DNA from: Talpa occidentalis
Lineage: Eukaryota; Chordata; Mammalia; Eulipotyphla; Talpidae
Length of the DNA stretch: 64,000 nucleotides
Direction: 5' to 3'
NCBI RefSeq assembly: GCF_014898055.3
Contig: NW_023601212.1
Coordinates: 51,262,329-51,326,328, forward strand
Positions 1 to 11,900 of this stretch are shown here, piece after piece (within the stretch, counting starts at the first letter, position 1; the number at the start of each line of letters is the position of its first letter). The notes under the pieces are model-generated. The model saw nothing but the letters and a program-made list of their open reading frames with translations. It was not told where the DNA came from and ran no database searches. Position numbers and translations under genes: made by a program.

Positions 1-370
1 CAGTATCCATGCATTCCACATGCTAATCATTTCTGACTATGCTTTTACTTGATTTCTGTGAAACTTCCCGATAAGTAGACAGCTCTGGGAAATGTAATGA
101 TTAGTCTCAATTATCCAAAGTTTCCTCTTTATTTGATAGGTTCTCTTGTCATTTTATTTTCTCTTTGTACAAGGAGAAAATGGTTTAATACCATCTTGAA
201 AAAAGTAGAGGCATTCGACCATGTCTGTAATGCAGACACACCCAGGTCCAAATGACATGTTTAGCGATGCCTCCTTGAATGAATGCAGGACATTGATATA
301 AAAATTGTTGCCAACATGACTTTCATAAGGAAAATGAAAGTAATGCCACTATATTTAGAGTGGGGATTCC

Positions 371-648
371 TTTTTTTTTTAAAGATTTATTTTTGTTTAT
401 TTATGCATACAAGAACTTGGGTAAGGGCCAGATTTGTGGGGGATGAGAGGATTCACCAGAGACAGAGTGGGGAGCAGGACAGGCGGATCTACTTAACTAC
501 ACTGCTAAGGGCTGTAGCGGGTGACACAGGAGAGGTCTGCTACTTCATGTGGATCAGCTGTCTGGCCAGGAATCGAACTCATGCTGCAGTGGCTGGCGAT
601 AGCTTCGTAGTGCTGAGACTTCACCCCTTGCACCACCAGGGAGGCCCT
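371..648 (-). mobile_element. tRNA-derived SINE, full length
   Basis: On the minus strand this is the family's full structure: head cctccctggtggtgca, B-box region with a decayed GGTTCGAT, CCACATG, then the tRNA-unrelated body (agcagtgta, tctggtgaatcctc) and the A-rich tail. Flanks tggggattcctt and tgggaattctta resemble an imperfect target-site duplication. A 128-aa open frame across it is chance. Confidence 0.88.
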
Positions 649-1555
649 AGAATGGGAATTCTTAAATGAGAAGCTTGATCTTTAGAATATTTCATCAGTT
701 TTGAAATTGTTTCTATTTCCCTTTAAGCTCCACTGTCTGATTCTGGGAGCAGCTAGAAATAGTCTTGACTTACTGTTGAAGGAACAATGTGTATGTTGCA
801 TTAGAAAGACATAAACATCCATTAATGACTATACTCCACTCTGGCCTGCACAAAAAGGTCCCCCAACCAAGGGTAGAGTTTTAAAGGTAGGCATGATCAT
901 GGCTGTGAAATTTTTTTCCCCATAATAATTGGCCACTAGCTGAAAGAAGCTGTAGTGCCTTTGACTTATTTATAACTTTCTGTTGCCAGTCCAAATATTT
1001 CAGTTTCCTAGTTGTACAAAAAATGTACATTTTTATCGTGTTACTTCACATGATCACTCAATCTTAAAAAAATAAAATCATTCAAAATCTTTTCCCAGGA
1101 GAACCTTCCTCCTCCCACCCTCCATAAGGAGCTGTATGTTGAGTTGGTTGCATTACAAATCAAACCATTTCTGACAGTTGAAATGACCTGGTGGTAACAT
1201 ACTAAATTTAGTGCCCTCGTGCCAAGGATGCAACTCAAAAGATCATGATGAGCATTTGGATGCCAAATTATACTTCCTAGTTCCTCAGAGGAATGTCTTG
1301 AATGTGGGGATCTCTTCTCACTGCCTAACAATCTCAGAAAAAGATGTAATCTCTATTTGCATTGATAGTTCTTGAAGAGGTGTTTGTCCAATTTATGAAA
1401 AATAAGAATTTTCCCACCACTTTAATACTAGAAAACATTTACTTGAAAACCAAGGTCTTGGGGTTTCCCTTTTAAATTGCAAAACTGATTCTTCTTATAT
1501 AGGTTTTTAAAAGTTTGCTAAAATCCTTGAAAAGCGTTAAGGGCTGGGTCTATAG

Positions 1556-1622
1556 TAGGTGCTCTCTAAATACTTATTGATCAATTAAATGAATACTGTT
1601 AGTGGTACTCGTCATACTTATG
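1556..1622 (+). repeat. Inverted duplication, arm A
   Basis: 67 bp starting taggtgctctctaaatactt (MIR-like tail wording). Its reverse complement recurs at 2065-2131 with about 4 differences. Because the other copy interrupts an L1, this arm is the likely source. Confidence 0.92.
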
Positions 1623-1637
1623 TCACTTTTTTATACA

Positions 1638-2310
1638 TATTTCATTTTTAATTTTTTCACTGAGGTATAATATAGGTTTACAATACTGTACATGATTTAG
1701 GGGTGTAGGTTCATACCTCTTCAAAAATATGTTACCACACCATATCTACCACCAAAGTACCTATAGTCCTGCACCAGAGTCCATTGGACCTTTCTCCCTT
1801 TTGTTCCCTTTCCTCAGCCAAGGCTTCCCTTGGTAGCCTCAATTCTACAGTCATATATCTAGGGTTTGTTTGGGTTTAGTTTTGTCTGTTCCTTTGTCGT
1901 GTTTCTTTGTACTCCATATATGAATGAAATCATCCAGTATTTATTTATCTTTCCCCTTCTGACTTATTTTGCTTAGCATAATCTGTCCAGTCTGACCATG
2001 TTGTCACAAATAGCAAGATTTCAATTTTCTTTTATATAGCTAAGTGGTATATATGGTATGGTAACATAAGTATGATGAGTACCACTAACAGTATTCATTT
2101 AATTTATCAATAAGTATTTAGTGAGCACCTATGCTATTGTATATATGTGCCACATCTTCTTTATCCATTTATCTGCTGTTAGGCATAGTGTGGCCATAGT
2201 AAATAGTGTTGCAGTGAATATAGAAGTACCTATATCTCCCTTTGAATTAGTGTTGTTGTATTCTTTGGGTAGATACCTAGGAGAGGGACTACTGGATCTT
2301 ATGGAAAATC
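1638..2310 (-). mobile_element. Old L1 3' end (end of ORF2 plus 3' UTR), interrupted
   Basis: The minus strand reads an L1 ORF2 C-terminus and 3' UTR, with landmarks cacatcttctttatccatt and gacttattttgcttagcata on the plus strand. The frame is broken by many stops. Between about 2065 and 2131 the L1 is replaced by an inverted copy of sequence found at 1556-1622. Confidence 0.7.
2065..2131 (-). repeat. Inverted duplication, arm B (inside old L1)
   Basis: Reverse-complement copy of 1556-1622, lying between two L1 pieces. L1 landmarks resume directly after it (attgtatatatgtgccacat). Confidence 0.92.
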
Positions 2311-2627
2311 TAATACATAGTAGATGCTTATTAAATGGTAGGGAATGTTGTTATAATTTTATATGGAATAATTCTAACTTTAAATATTTCATGTTTATAT
2401 TTCTTTGCAAATGTGTTAGACTTTTCAGTAAGAATTTCCATGTATCAAAGTACTTTGAATTTATCACATCTAACTTATGGATTATTTATCCATTTAATAA
2501 ATTGTTTATTCAAAGAGAAAAGAAGTGATTACCATTAAAACTGTCAGACTATGTATGAGATGTAAGTATCTGATGATATCTCTTCTGTTTTATTCTTGTG
2601 GAAAATAAAGATTAATAAGGCAACTAA

Positions 2628-2894
2628 GGGCCTCCCCTGGAGGCGCAGCGGTTGAGCACTGGGTTGCGAAGCTGCCCGCAGCCTCTGCAGCTCCGGTTCG
2701 ATCCCAGGCCTCCAGCGAGGAGCCCACATGGCACAACAGACCTCTCCTGCCGCCCACTGCTTCCCTCAGCATAATATTTCATCAGTCTGTCTGTTCTGCT
2801 CCCTGCTCTGGCTCTGGTGGATTCTCTCACCCTCCTGCGCTTCAGACTCTACTCAGTGCTTGCATAAATAAATAAATAAATCTTTAAAAAAAAA
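2628..2894 (+). mobile_element. tRNA-derived SINE, full length
   Basis: Close to the family consensus: gggcctcccctggaggcgcagcg at the head with CpGs retained, B box GGTTCGATCC at 2696-2705, then the body and a tail of aaataaataaatctttaaaaaaaa. No clear target-site duplication was found. Confidence 0.92.
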
Positions 2895-3504
2895 GAATTA
2901 AAACTAAGAGATATCATAGCATTAACATGTTTACAAGAGCATAGAGAAAAAGATCAGATCTCTCTCCCATGGTCTGAGGGACATGGGGCACTTTCTACTA
3001 GGGGCGGAGATTAGCTGATCCTTGCCTTGTCCTTAGAATGGGATGGGGTGCGGAGTAATTCATAATGAATATTTGAATCCCGTCAAAGATAAGCTGTATT
3101 GAGCTCCTATGTGGAGACAGGTATTACATTGCCAGTCAATAGGCTGCAATTTAATAGTTAAGATAAGATGTATATTAAGAAAATTAAATCGTTCTTATAA
3201 GAGTAAATATGCATTTTAATGATAATTGACATCTTCCATTTGCAAATGTAGAGGCTAATATTTTGATGTATGAACTGGCATGTTTTCCCTCCATAATTCT
3301 TGTTACCTGTGCACATAAGCTTTCTTGGCATACTGTCTCGGGGATGGGACCATACTATAGAACAAAAGAGGCAATTTCTTGCGTTTTGAACGTCGAAACC
3401 TGAAAGCTTGGCAAACACAATCTGTTTGGAAGAAAGATAAAACTGGAAATGGTCATAGATTTTTTTTCTACTCCTAAGATAAAGTAAAATCCAAAGAAAA
3501 AGAA

Positions 3505-3584
3505 GGGCCTCCCCAGTGGCTCAGCGCCAGTTCGTTCCCCAGCCGCCGGCGAGGGTCCCACCAAAAAAAAAAAAAAAAAAAAAA
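3505..3584 (+). mobile_element. Short-form SINE: tRNA head plus poly(A) only
   Basis: Starts with gggcctccccagtggctcag, is internally shortened between the A and B boxes, reaches the family's gccggcgagggtccca and then runs directly into 22 A residues. The roughly 170-bp tRNA-unrelated body and the AAAT-CTTTAAA tail are absent. The break falls at the same point as in the copy at 50785-50895. Confidence 0.85.
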
Positions 3585-3929
3585 GGCAGCTAAGAAAATA
3601 AACTATCTCAGAGAGCAAAAGATGAACTGCTTCGGAAACATTTGAAGTAAAATAAAACCAAATAATTACAATCAAGCAAATATATACAGAAGTAGAGCTT
3701 CTGTTGCAATACTTGGTGCACAGGAGACACTTCTTGTTTTCAATTGAATTCACTAGAACAACAGCTCCTCTGTGAATGAAAATCATATACTGCTACTATG
3801 ATGAGTTGTCTGGTTAGGAGAATTTGGTCAGTAATTCATTATGTTATTGATGAGTGCCAAAACATAAAAACGTCAGTTGACCAAGCTATTGTTACTTGCA
3901 TGCTAAAAGAAGGAAATGTTCTTAGATCT

Positions 3930-4290
3930 GTAGTTACCAGAGGGGGAGGGGATAAAGAGCGAGAGGGGTAAAGGGCCTGATTTATGATGGTGGATAGAAA
4001 CTAGACTTTTTGTGGTGATCATGTATTAGTATAGCAGTTATTTCATTTAGTGTTGCTTTCATTGTAATGTTGACGAGAAAAAAGAAATCCTTGCTGATGT
4101 TGAATAAAATTACTTGAGGGTTTGCTTTTGTTATATTCCATGTTGCTCAAAGTCCCAGTTTCCAAGAACCTATTGGTGACATGAGGTGATGATTTTAGTA
4201 TATACAGATGGCAAATTATAATGGTGTACACCTGTAACTTAAATGATTTTTTAATCTCATGTTACTGCAATAAAAATTTATACAAAAAAG
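3930..4290 (+). repeat. Old L1-type 3' UTR remnants
   Basis: gttaccagagggggagggg near 3936 and ggtgtacacctgtaac near 4222 are landmarks of mammalian L1 3' UTRs. The intervening 4046-4212 does not match what I expect and may be a later insertion or simply diverged. Confidence 0.45.
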
Positions 4291-4749
4291 AAAAGTTTAA
4301 ACTTTGCAGAAATGTAGAGAACAGAATACTTCAAAAATGTTGGTGGTACTTGAAAAAGTATGAAAAATATTAAAAATGTGTTAAGACAATTAGGTGTACT
4401 AAGCAGAAAGATGAATGCCAAAGGAACCTGTGGCATAAGCTGGAAAAGCTCATGAGATTTAATTTTTCTAAAGAAACAGAACTTAAAATGTAAACATGTT
4501 ATATCTGGCAAAGCAGGATGACAAAATTTGACCTTACATATATTTAAATGTTTCATAAATTATTGTTGTCTTTTTGTCACACCAGGATAGTTTTTTCCCT
4601 AATAAACAACCTCTGTTAGAATAAGAAAAAAGACAATGTATTCTGGAAAAAATAGTAGCCAAAATGAATGAATACATTCTTCTTCTATTTCTTGCTTGAA
4701 ATTGCCAATAATTGTAAGTTGTCATAATGGTTCAATATTATGAGCTTCT

Positions 4750-6080
4750 AGTTTGGTCATTTACTCTTTCATTCTACAAATACCGTTTACACAGTGGGAT
4801 AGGTTCTCACTTGGCATGAAGATGCTTGAAGAGCAAAAACAGATGCAGTGCCTTCCTCTGGCGACAGAGTGACAGCAATGGATTAAATAGTCAGTTGAAA
4901 TGTAAAATTTGGTTTAAGAGTATGAAGTAGTTGGGGAGTTCAGGCAAGGCTTCCTGAAGGTAGTGAAGGCAGAGCTAAATGCCAAGGAGGAATAGGAGCT
5001 AGGCAGAGAAAAAAAAGGTGGAGGGAAAAACACTCTTGGATGAAGACCAAAGGGAATGTCTGGTGGAATAGGAGTGTGCAGGGTAAATAAGAAAATCTAA
5101 GGCATGGGGAGAATTAGGGATTGTTGGGGGAATAGGTAGAAGCCATGAGGGATGTTGTAGTCCAGGTTTGGGAGTTTCAACATCATTCCAAGAGCACTAG
5201 AAAGTGGAATGTTTTAATTAGTAGATGGTGGAATAAAATTATTTCAGAACAATCACTGGCTCCCTGTTGGGAGTAGATTAAGGAAATTCATAGTGGATGA
5301 TGGAAGCTCTCTTAAGGTTTCTTCCTGTAGTCTTAGTCCTTGAAGAAACGGAAGATGATAGAAGTAGGGCTAATATTGTGATTGAGGACATGGAAAAAAG
5401 TAGAAGGGTTTCAGAGTTCTTTAAGGGTAAAATGGTTAGGATTTAATGATGTTTTGGGTAATGAAGGAGTGACTACAGGGTGGTGATGAATAATGATAAT
5501 TTCTGTTTTTGTATTTGTAGCTAGATGGATGTATGCATTTCTCATACAGATGGGACCCAATGGTGACAAAGAAGAATGGAGGGTAGAGATAAAATCATGT
5601 TTTTTCTTAATATATTGAACTGTATGTATTTTAGAGACTGCTGAGAATATAAACTGAAGATGTACATTTGTGAGTGTCCTATGTATAGATTCTAACTGAA
5701 ACCATTGGCATAGATGAGATCACCTAGGGAATGTGTAGGTAAGAAGGCATAGGAGTGAGCCTTTGGAACTGCAACATCTTTTTAGCAAGGCAAGGAGAAT
5801 GAATGTGCAATGGAGAGATCCAGAATCAGAGATAAAACAGAGGGAAAAACCCAGATCAATGTTATGTCAAGGTCACCAAGCAGAATGAGTGTTTCAAGAA
5901 AGAGGGAGTATGCCAAGTGCTGCTGACAGATCTTGCAAGATGTGTACTGTGTATGGAGTGTGGTGAAGGTCATGGGTGATGTGACCCAACTTTATTGACT
6001 AAAGTTGAGGCTTTAGAGGGAGATGAAGGAAATACAAGGACAAATATTTGACAAGTTGTCTATAAATGGAAGAAAAAGAT
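4750..6080 (+). repeat. Ancient interspersed repeat, family not named
   Basis: Phrases such as ttcaggcaaggcttcctgaa (4940), atgagatcacctagggaatg (5714) and gagtgtttcaagaaagaggg (5887) recall a widespread, very old mammalian repeat that I recognise by wording but cannot name with certainty. It is highly diverged and has no open frame. Confidence 0.4.
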
Positions 6081-6958
6081 AGCATGGCTTGGAGGAGTTT
6101 TCTTGTTTTAATTGAGGAACTTTGAAAGGTTGTAAAATAATGTGAAAGAGGGAAAGTTTGGATATACGTATCAGAGAGATTGAATAATATAGAAAATAAG
6201 GCTTCTACTGCGTGTTTGGAATTTGTTTTCTCTCTTAGGCTCCTGGAATCTGATCGCTGATTTATACCAACCCATAAGAAGAGAAATATCTGAATTTTAG
6301 GTGAACTTCTTGGTTCCCCCCAAGTTAACCTTTACAGAAGGAAAAAGATCATCTTTATTAGATGCCTTCTCTAAAATTCGCAGAACAAAGTAAGCAAGTA
6401 GAAAATTACTCTAGTGAGTAAACATGGTGAGATAAGAAAAAAAGGAAAGATAAATTCCACTGAACTTAACTTTTTAAAAGACCTTCAAGTATATGTAATA
6501 TATATCATACATATAAAATTATATACATATATTACTACAAAGGAGTTCCATAACAAACATCCACCATAGTAACTTCAGTTTATAGAGACAAAGATAAATA
6601 TTTATCTGTGGAATTCAGGCAACATCTGGTTGTTTAAGGTGAAAGATCCATTATTTTTTTTCTTCAATAGCATTTTTTCCCAGTCAGTTTTACCTTCCCA
6701 AATTATTTGTGGTGGGAATAAAAAGGAGCTTAAAAACAAATCTCTATGGCACATGTTCTCCCAACATTTAAAAAATGGGACAGAAAAAAGGATGAGACAG
6801 GAAAGGTACTTTTTAAGAGTCAGAGGGAAGAATTAAGTAGTATCTCAGTTTATAAAATTCCTTATATATCAGTTACCAATATTTATGTCCATTTTCCCCA
6901 TTTCTGTTGAAACCTTTTCATCATCTCTTATACTTTTCAGTAACTAGTTGTGTAAGCC

Positions 6959-7010
6959 TAGTTTGTTATCTATCCTAGTTTGTTATCTTCCAGTTTGTTA
7001 TCTATCAAAC
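6959..7010 (+). repeat. Short tandem repeat, three units
   Basis: The unit agtttgttatct recurs three times with spacings of 19 and 16 bp. Confidence 0.8.
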
Positions 7011-7171
7011 AAAATGATTGGTAGAGATAACATCCAAGTTTCCTTCCTGATCCAAGATTCCAGGATTCAGGAAATTGCTGTTTCTTGACTATGACTCGGT
7101 AACAGTGTTCTCAGAATGAGTCTTCTTGTGTCCTTTAGTTATCTGTCAACAAAAATAAATTCTTTATTTCT

Positions 7172-8275
7172 TTTTTCTTTCTTTTTTATTGTGAAACTTT
7201 ATTTTGATTATTTTATTTAATATTTTATTTTATATAATTCTTACATCACTTCTCATTTTTGCACAATGTATGCATTTTCATTTTGGTTATATTCCTTATA
7301 CAATTGCATCCCCCACCCCTTATTTTGACCCTAATCCTTCCTTTCCCGCCCCCCCTCCCATAGTGTGTCTCTCGTTTATAGTTGCTTGTTGATTTTGATT
7401 TTTACTTGGTATTAATTAGTCTTTTTTCCTGGTCCCTTATTTAGTTTTTCTAAATTCCTGCTATGAGTGAGACCATCTGGTATTTTTCTTTTTCTTTCTG
7501 ACTTATTTCACTGAGCATGATCTCTTCTAGCTCCATCCATGTTCCTGCAAACTGCATGTGTTTATCTTTTTTGATTGCTGAGTAATATTCCATTGTGTAC
7601 ATGTACCACATCTTCTTGATCCAGTCCTCTATTTTGGGGCATTTGGGTTGTTTCCATAGCTTACCTACTGTAAACAGTGCTGCTATAAACATAGCGGTGC
7701 AGGTACCCTTTGGAAGTAATGTTTCTGTGTCATTTGGGTAAATACCTAGGAATGGAATTGCTGGATCATATGGAAGCTCTATCTTTAGTAGGTTGAGGAA
7801 TCTCCACACAGCTTTCCATAGTGGTTGGACCAGTTTGCACTCCCACCAGCAGTGCAGGAGAGTTCCTTTTTCTCTACACCTCACCAACATTTGTTGTTGT
7901 TAGTTTTTTTAATATGTGCCATTCTCACTGGTGTAAGATGGTATCTCGTTGTAGTTTTGATTTGCATTTACCTGATTACAAGTGATGATGAACATTTTTT
8001 CATATGCCTGTTGGCCATTTGCATTTCCTCTTTAGAGAAGTTTCTTTTTAGCTCTTCTGCCCATTTTTTGACTGGGTTATTTTCTTTGTTTTTGTTGAGT
8101 CTCGTCAGCTCTTTGTAGATTTTTGTGATCAGTCCTTTATCATTAGTGTTGTGTGCAAAACTTTCTCCTAGTTGGTGGGGTTTCTCTTTGTTTTGGTTAT
8201 TGTCTCTTTTGCTGTGCAGAAGCTCTTTAATTTGATGTAGTCCCAGCTGTTTATCTTTACCTTCATTATCACTGA
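7172..8275 (-). mobile_element. L1, sense segment of a twin-primed insertion
   Basis: The minus strand carries the L1 3' UTR and A-rich end (7172-7450) and the ORF2 C-terminal region. This includes a still-open stretch 7450-7890 with IEDWIKKMWYMYTMEYYSAI and an ending near SLIAGI. Farther 5' it reads through NTNDKGL to about [10 protein letters not shown] near 8220. ORF2 encodes the L1 endonuclease and reverse transcriptase, but only the C-terminal part is present and it is dead. It joins an oppositely oriented ORF2 segment at about 8275. Confidence 0.93.
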
Positions 8276-9092
8276 AAGGGTAAAGGGGCAGGATACAAAA
8301 TCAACATGCAAAAATCAGTAGCCTTCCTATACACAAACAATAAATCTGAAGAAGAAAAATAAAAAAAAAAAACTTTTATTATTGAAACAAAAAAAAATAA
8401 AATACTTGGGGATAAACCTAACAAAAGAGGACCTATACAAAGAAAACTATAAAACACTGTTAAAAGAAATAGAAGAAGACAAAAAGAAATGGAAAAACAT
8501 CCCCTGCTCATGGATTGGAAGAATTAACATTATCAAAATGGCCATCCTACCAAAAGCAATTTACAGATTCAATGCTATTTCAATAAAAATTTCAATGACA
8601 TTCTTCAAAGAAATAGAACAATTATTGATGAAATTCATATGGAATCACCAAAAACCCCAAATAGCCAAAGCTATCCTGAAAAAAATAGAAGGGAATGGAG
8701 GCATCACATGCCCAGACTTCAAACTATACTACAAAGCCATAATCATCAAAACTGCATGGTATTGGCACAAGAACAGACACATGGACCAATGGAACCAAAT
8801 AGAAAATCCAGAAATAAACCCACAGATTTATGGTCAACTAATCTTTGACAAAAGAGCAAAGAATATGCACTGGAGCAAAGAAAGTTTGTTCAATAAATGG
8901 TGCTGGGAAAACTTGGTTGCTACATGCAAAAGAATGAAGTTTGATTACTGCCTCACACCATGCACAAAAACCAGCTCAAAATGGATTAAAGAACTCGACA
9001 TAAGACCTGAAACCATAAAATATATAGAAGGGAATATAGGTGAAACACTACATGACATGCACCTCAAAGACATCTTTACAGACACATCACCC
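8276..9092 (+). mobile_element. L1, inverted 5' segment of the same insertion
   Basis: The plus strand carries ORF2 sequence that normally lies directly upstream of the sense segment: [17 protein letters not shown] near 8300, then [20 protein letters not shown] and on to DIFTDTSP near 9090. A 268-aa open frame (8382-9188) spans it, but its last 30 or so residues are host flank. The 15-bp flanks aaattctttatttct (7157-7171) and aaattcttcatttct (9093-9107) differ at one base and enclose both segments. Confidence 0.93.
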
Positions 9093-9107
9093 AAATTCTT
9101 CATTTCT

Positions 9108-10685
9108 AAAATAGCCCTCTTAGAGACTCAGATATGTGAATTGGTACAGAAAAATGAAATCATTTTTACTCATCTCTCACTATCCTAACTCAGCTGAATT
9201 ATAAGAATTTGTATGCCTGTGTTGTTTTGTTTTCATTTGAAAATTGAAATGGTTAAAGGTGAACACCATATACTTTATGCTTTCAACATATATTTTTAGT
9301 AATCAAAGTATGCTTGTGATAATTCCAGCTGTAATAATTTTCATTGAGTATCACAAAAATTGCACCAAACAAACCTTGTTTAGCAGAATGTCTGCTTTCT
9401 GAGGCAGTGCCTGAGACTTGCATGTCATAAACTGTGGTCACGAGTGGTGTTTTTTGAGTTGTTGTGTGTCTGTTGGATTTTCTTCTGTAACATTTACTAC
9501 CTAAGCTAAAATATCTAGTTATTTTTTCCCAAATATCTTGAGAATGCTTCATGGACTAATTGATAAAAAAGGCTGATTTACCTCAAGTTCAGTACAGCTT
9601 TATTTCCTGCATATCTCAGATTGTATAATATTTGTAGGTTTTTAAAAAACACTATTATGACTTTCAATTCAAAAAACTTTCATGTGCTTTAAAATGGGTA
9701 CTTTTAGCACCAAAATGATCTCCTATCCTCTCTTCCACTCATTACATAATTACTTGTCTGTTGTTCTCACCTTCTGGACATTTCTTCAATGTGTCCTTAC
9801 TTTGACCTGATTGTGCGGAAATTCTTATTTATGTCTTAATTGTTTCCTGTCCTGACTGTGGAAGTTCCCCCTTTATAGTCCTCCTAAGTCCTTGCTCTCT
9901 AAACTTCAGAGGGGTCTTAGAATGTTATTGGTGGGAATACAGATTCCTGCTTTTTTGACCTAGCATTTTTTTTAACTATACAATTTCCCTATTGACTTGT
10001 TATGACTGTTTGATTAGAAAAGAGATGAGGCAAGTATTTGGAGGGAATTGCATACCTGACAGATTCTATTGGAAAATGGATCCTGAATCATTTCAATTAG
10101 ATATTTGGTGGGGAGACATTATGATGATGGTAGATCTTCCCTAAATGTATGGTATATTTTTACTTAAGTTTCATTTATCTAGCTTAAGACAGGGAGGTTG
10201 AGAAATACATATGGAATATAATCACATTTCTCTTATTTTCAAAACATTAAAATGCTTTTAACAGTTATAGTAGAATTTGTAGTATTTAATATTATGTTTC
10301 TGAAATATTTTTTATTAGTAAGCTAAACTTTCTCCCCCCCCCATGTGTTTATGAAATGGAGAGTGGGCAGTTTTGCTCACTCCCGTTTCATAATTATGGA
10401 GTGGAGAGGTTAAGGTTCAAATATTTTCCCCCTGGAAATAGTAAAATTTTATTATTTTAGAGGTAATATTAGCGGATGTGTCAGTTTTTTGTATGTGGCA
10501 GGAAAGTAACTGAATGTCGAATAAAATTTGGTAGACACTTCTGAGCTTTATGGTTTTGTCACACCTTATAGTAATTCTAAGTACGCGTAGCCTTGGCTGA
10601 ATAGTAATCATAGAAATGATGATGATGATGATGATGATTATAGATGTCTCCTATTGAAAGCTTGTCATATATTACCAGTATTATT
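9108..10685. other. Intronic stretch, no feature seen
   Basis: AT-rich unique sequence after the twin-primed L1. Only a C-run near 10331 and the (GAT)n at 10617 stand out. Confidence 0.6.
10617..10638 (+). repeat. (GAT)n microsatellite
   Basis: About seven uninterrupted GAT units. Confidence 0.95.
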
Positions 10686-10689
10686 TCTA

Positions 10690-10860
10690 CAAATTTTATT
10701 TAAATGTGCAATAATTCTACAAAGTAGTTCTGTTATTTTGTGGATGAGGAAACTGACTGGCATTAAGAGGTTAAATGTTCAAACAGCTAAAGAGAGAGAA
10801 ATGAAATTTGAACAGTCTCACTCTATAGAACCCACATTCTTAAGCAGTTGACATTACTGC
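10690..10860 (+). repeat. MIR-type ancient SINE remnant
   Basis: gtggatgaggaaactgactg with a following ttaaatgttcaaacagctaa is the MIR core pattern (fraction of bases under 'gaggaaactgaggc...'). Confidence 0.6.
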
Positions 10861-11649
10861 CTCTGAATTCTAGGGAGTGCTTTTCTTAGATTTATTTTAT
10901 GTGTTTATGAGGTCTAAGAGGGGCCTGTTTCATTTAGCAGTATTTACCAAGCTTCTCTCAGGTATGCTAACCTTGCTTCTGCCTTCATTTACCTTTATAA
11001 TCTGTCTTGCATCTTAGAAAGAGCCTTTCATTTTGCTAGTTTGAAAATGTAATGTAACCCCTTATGAAGATTTGTATTATTGTAACATTATGAATACATA
11101 TGAAAAATGCCCACCGTGTTTTGATTATGTTTATTTTATTTGACATGGCTTAATGCAGGCAATATGTTGAGAGGGTTGAATGAATCTTGCTATGAGAGGC
11201 TTCCCATTTTCATTTCCTGCCTTATAAAATTTTTTGCAACATTTCATTAATGAAACTTTTTCCACACTGATTGAAAAAGTCTAAAATTTTACATTTGACT
11301 TTGAATTAACTTTAACTTAATTAGAATTTGTGATTGCAATAGTAGTTAGTAAAATAATGACTGATTAAGTTTATAAAATAAGTAAAATGGCTTTTCTGTT
11401 AAAAGTGAGTCTTAGCCCATCTATTTAAGAATGTTCACAAACCCTGAATGATATGGAAAATTTGAACACTTCAGTGTGATTGTTTCCTGTTGAATATTAC
11501 ATAGTTCTTGTAGAATAAAGAGTTCTATGTTGGAACCATCCTGTCACTACTGTATCCAATATTTGCATGTAGTGTTTCAGCTCTGTTACAATTCTACATA
11601 GTCCACAAGCAAGAAAATAGGTTGCTTCTCAGACTATGAAGAATAAATA

Positions 11650-11900
11650 TGACAAAGGAAAGCAAAACAGTGCAGTCACACGTGTAGTCACATGTAAACA
11701 CAGACACACTCAACACATTCATCACTCACAAATGTACCACACTCTTGGATAAATGCATGATCAAGCATACCCATGCACACCTCCTAGCTTACAAAGACAC
11801 ATATATGTATGCACACATACATACATACATGTTCATGCACACTTACACATGTAGGGTCACAGAGAAATGTACACATAGATACATACATAGTGTACAGAGG
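11650..11900 (+). repeat. CA/ATAC-rich low-complexity stretch
   Basis: Imperfect cacac and (catacatacat) runs without one pure array. Confidence 0.75.

Noticed and set aside
283..669. 128-residue open frame
   Set aside because: Runs through a SINE and its flank, with no start context or protein similarity.
3355..3786. 143-residue minus-strand frame with poly-Phe runs
   Set aside because: Poly(F) comes from the SINE A-tail read on the other strand. Nothing protein-like is conserved.
7450..7890. 146-residue minus-strand open frame
   Set aside because: C-terminal part of L1 ORF2 in a truncated element.
8382..9188. Longest open frame in the window (268 residues)
   Set aside because: It is L1 ORF2 sequence in the inverted half of a twin-primed insertion, ending in host flank. 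It is not a gene.
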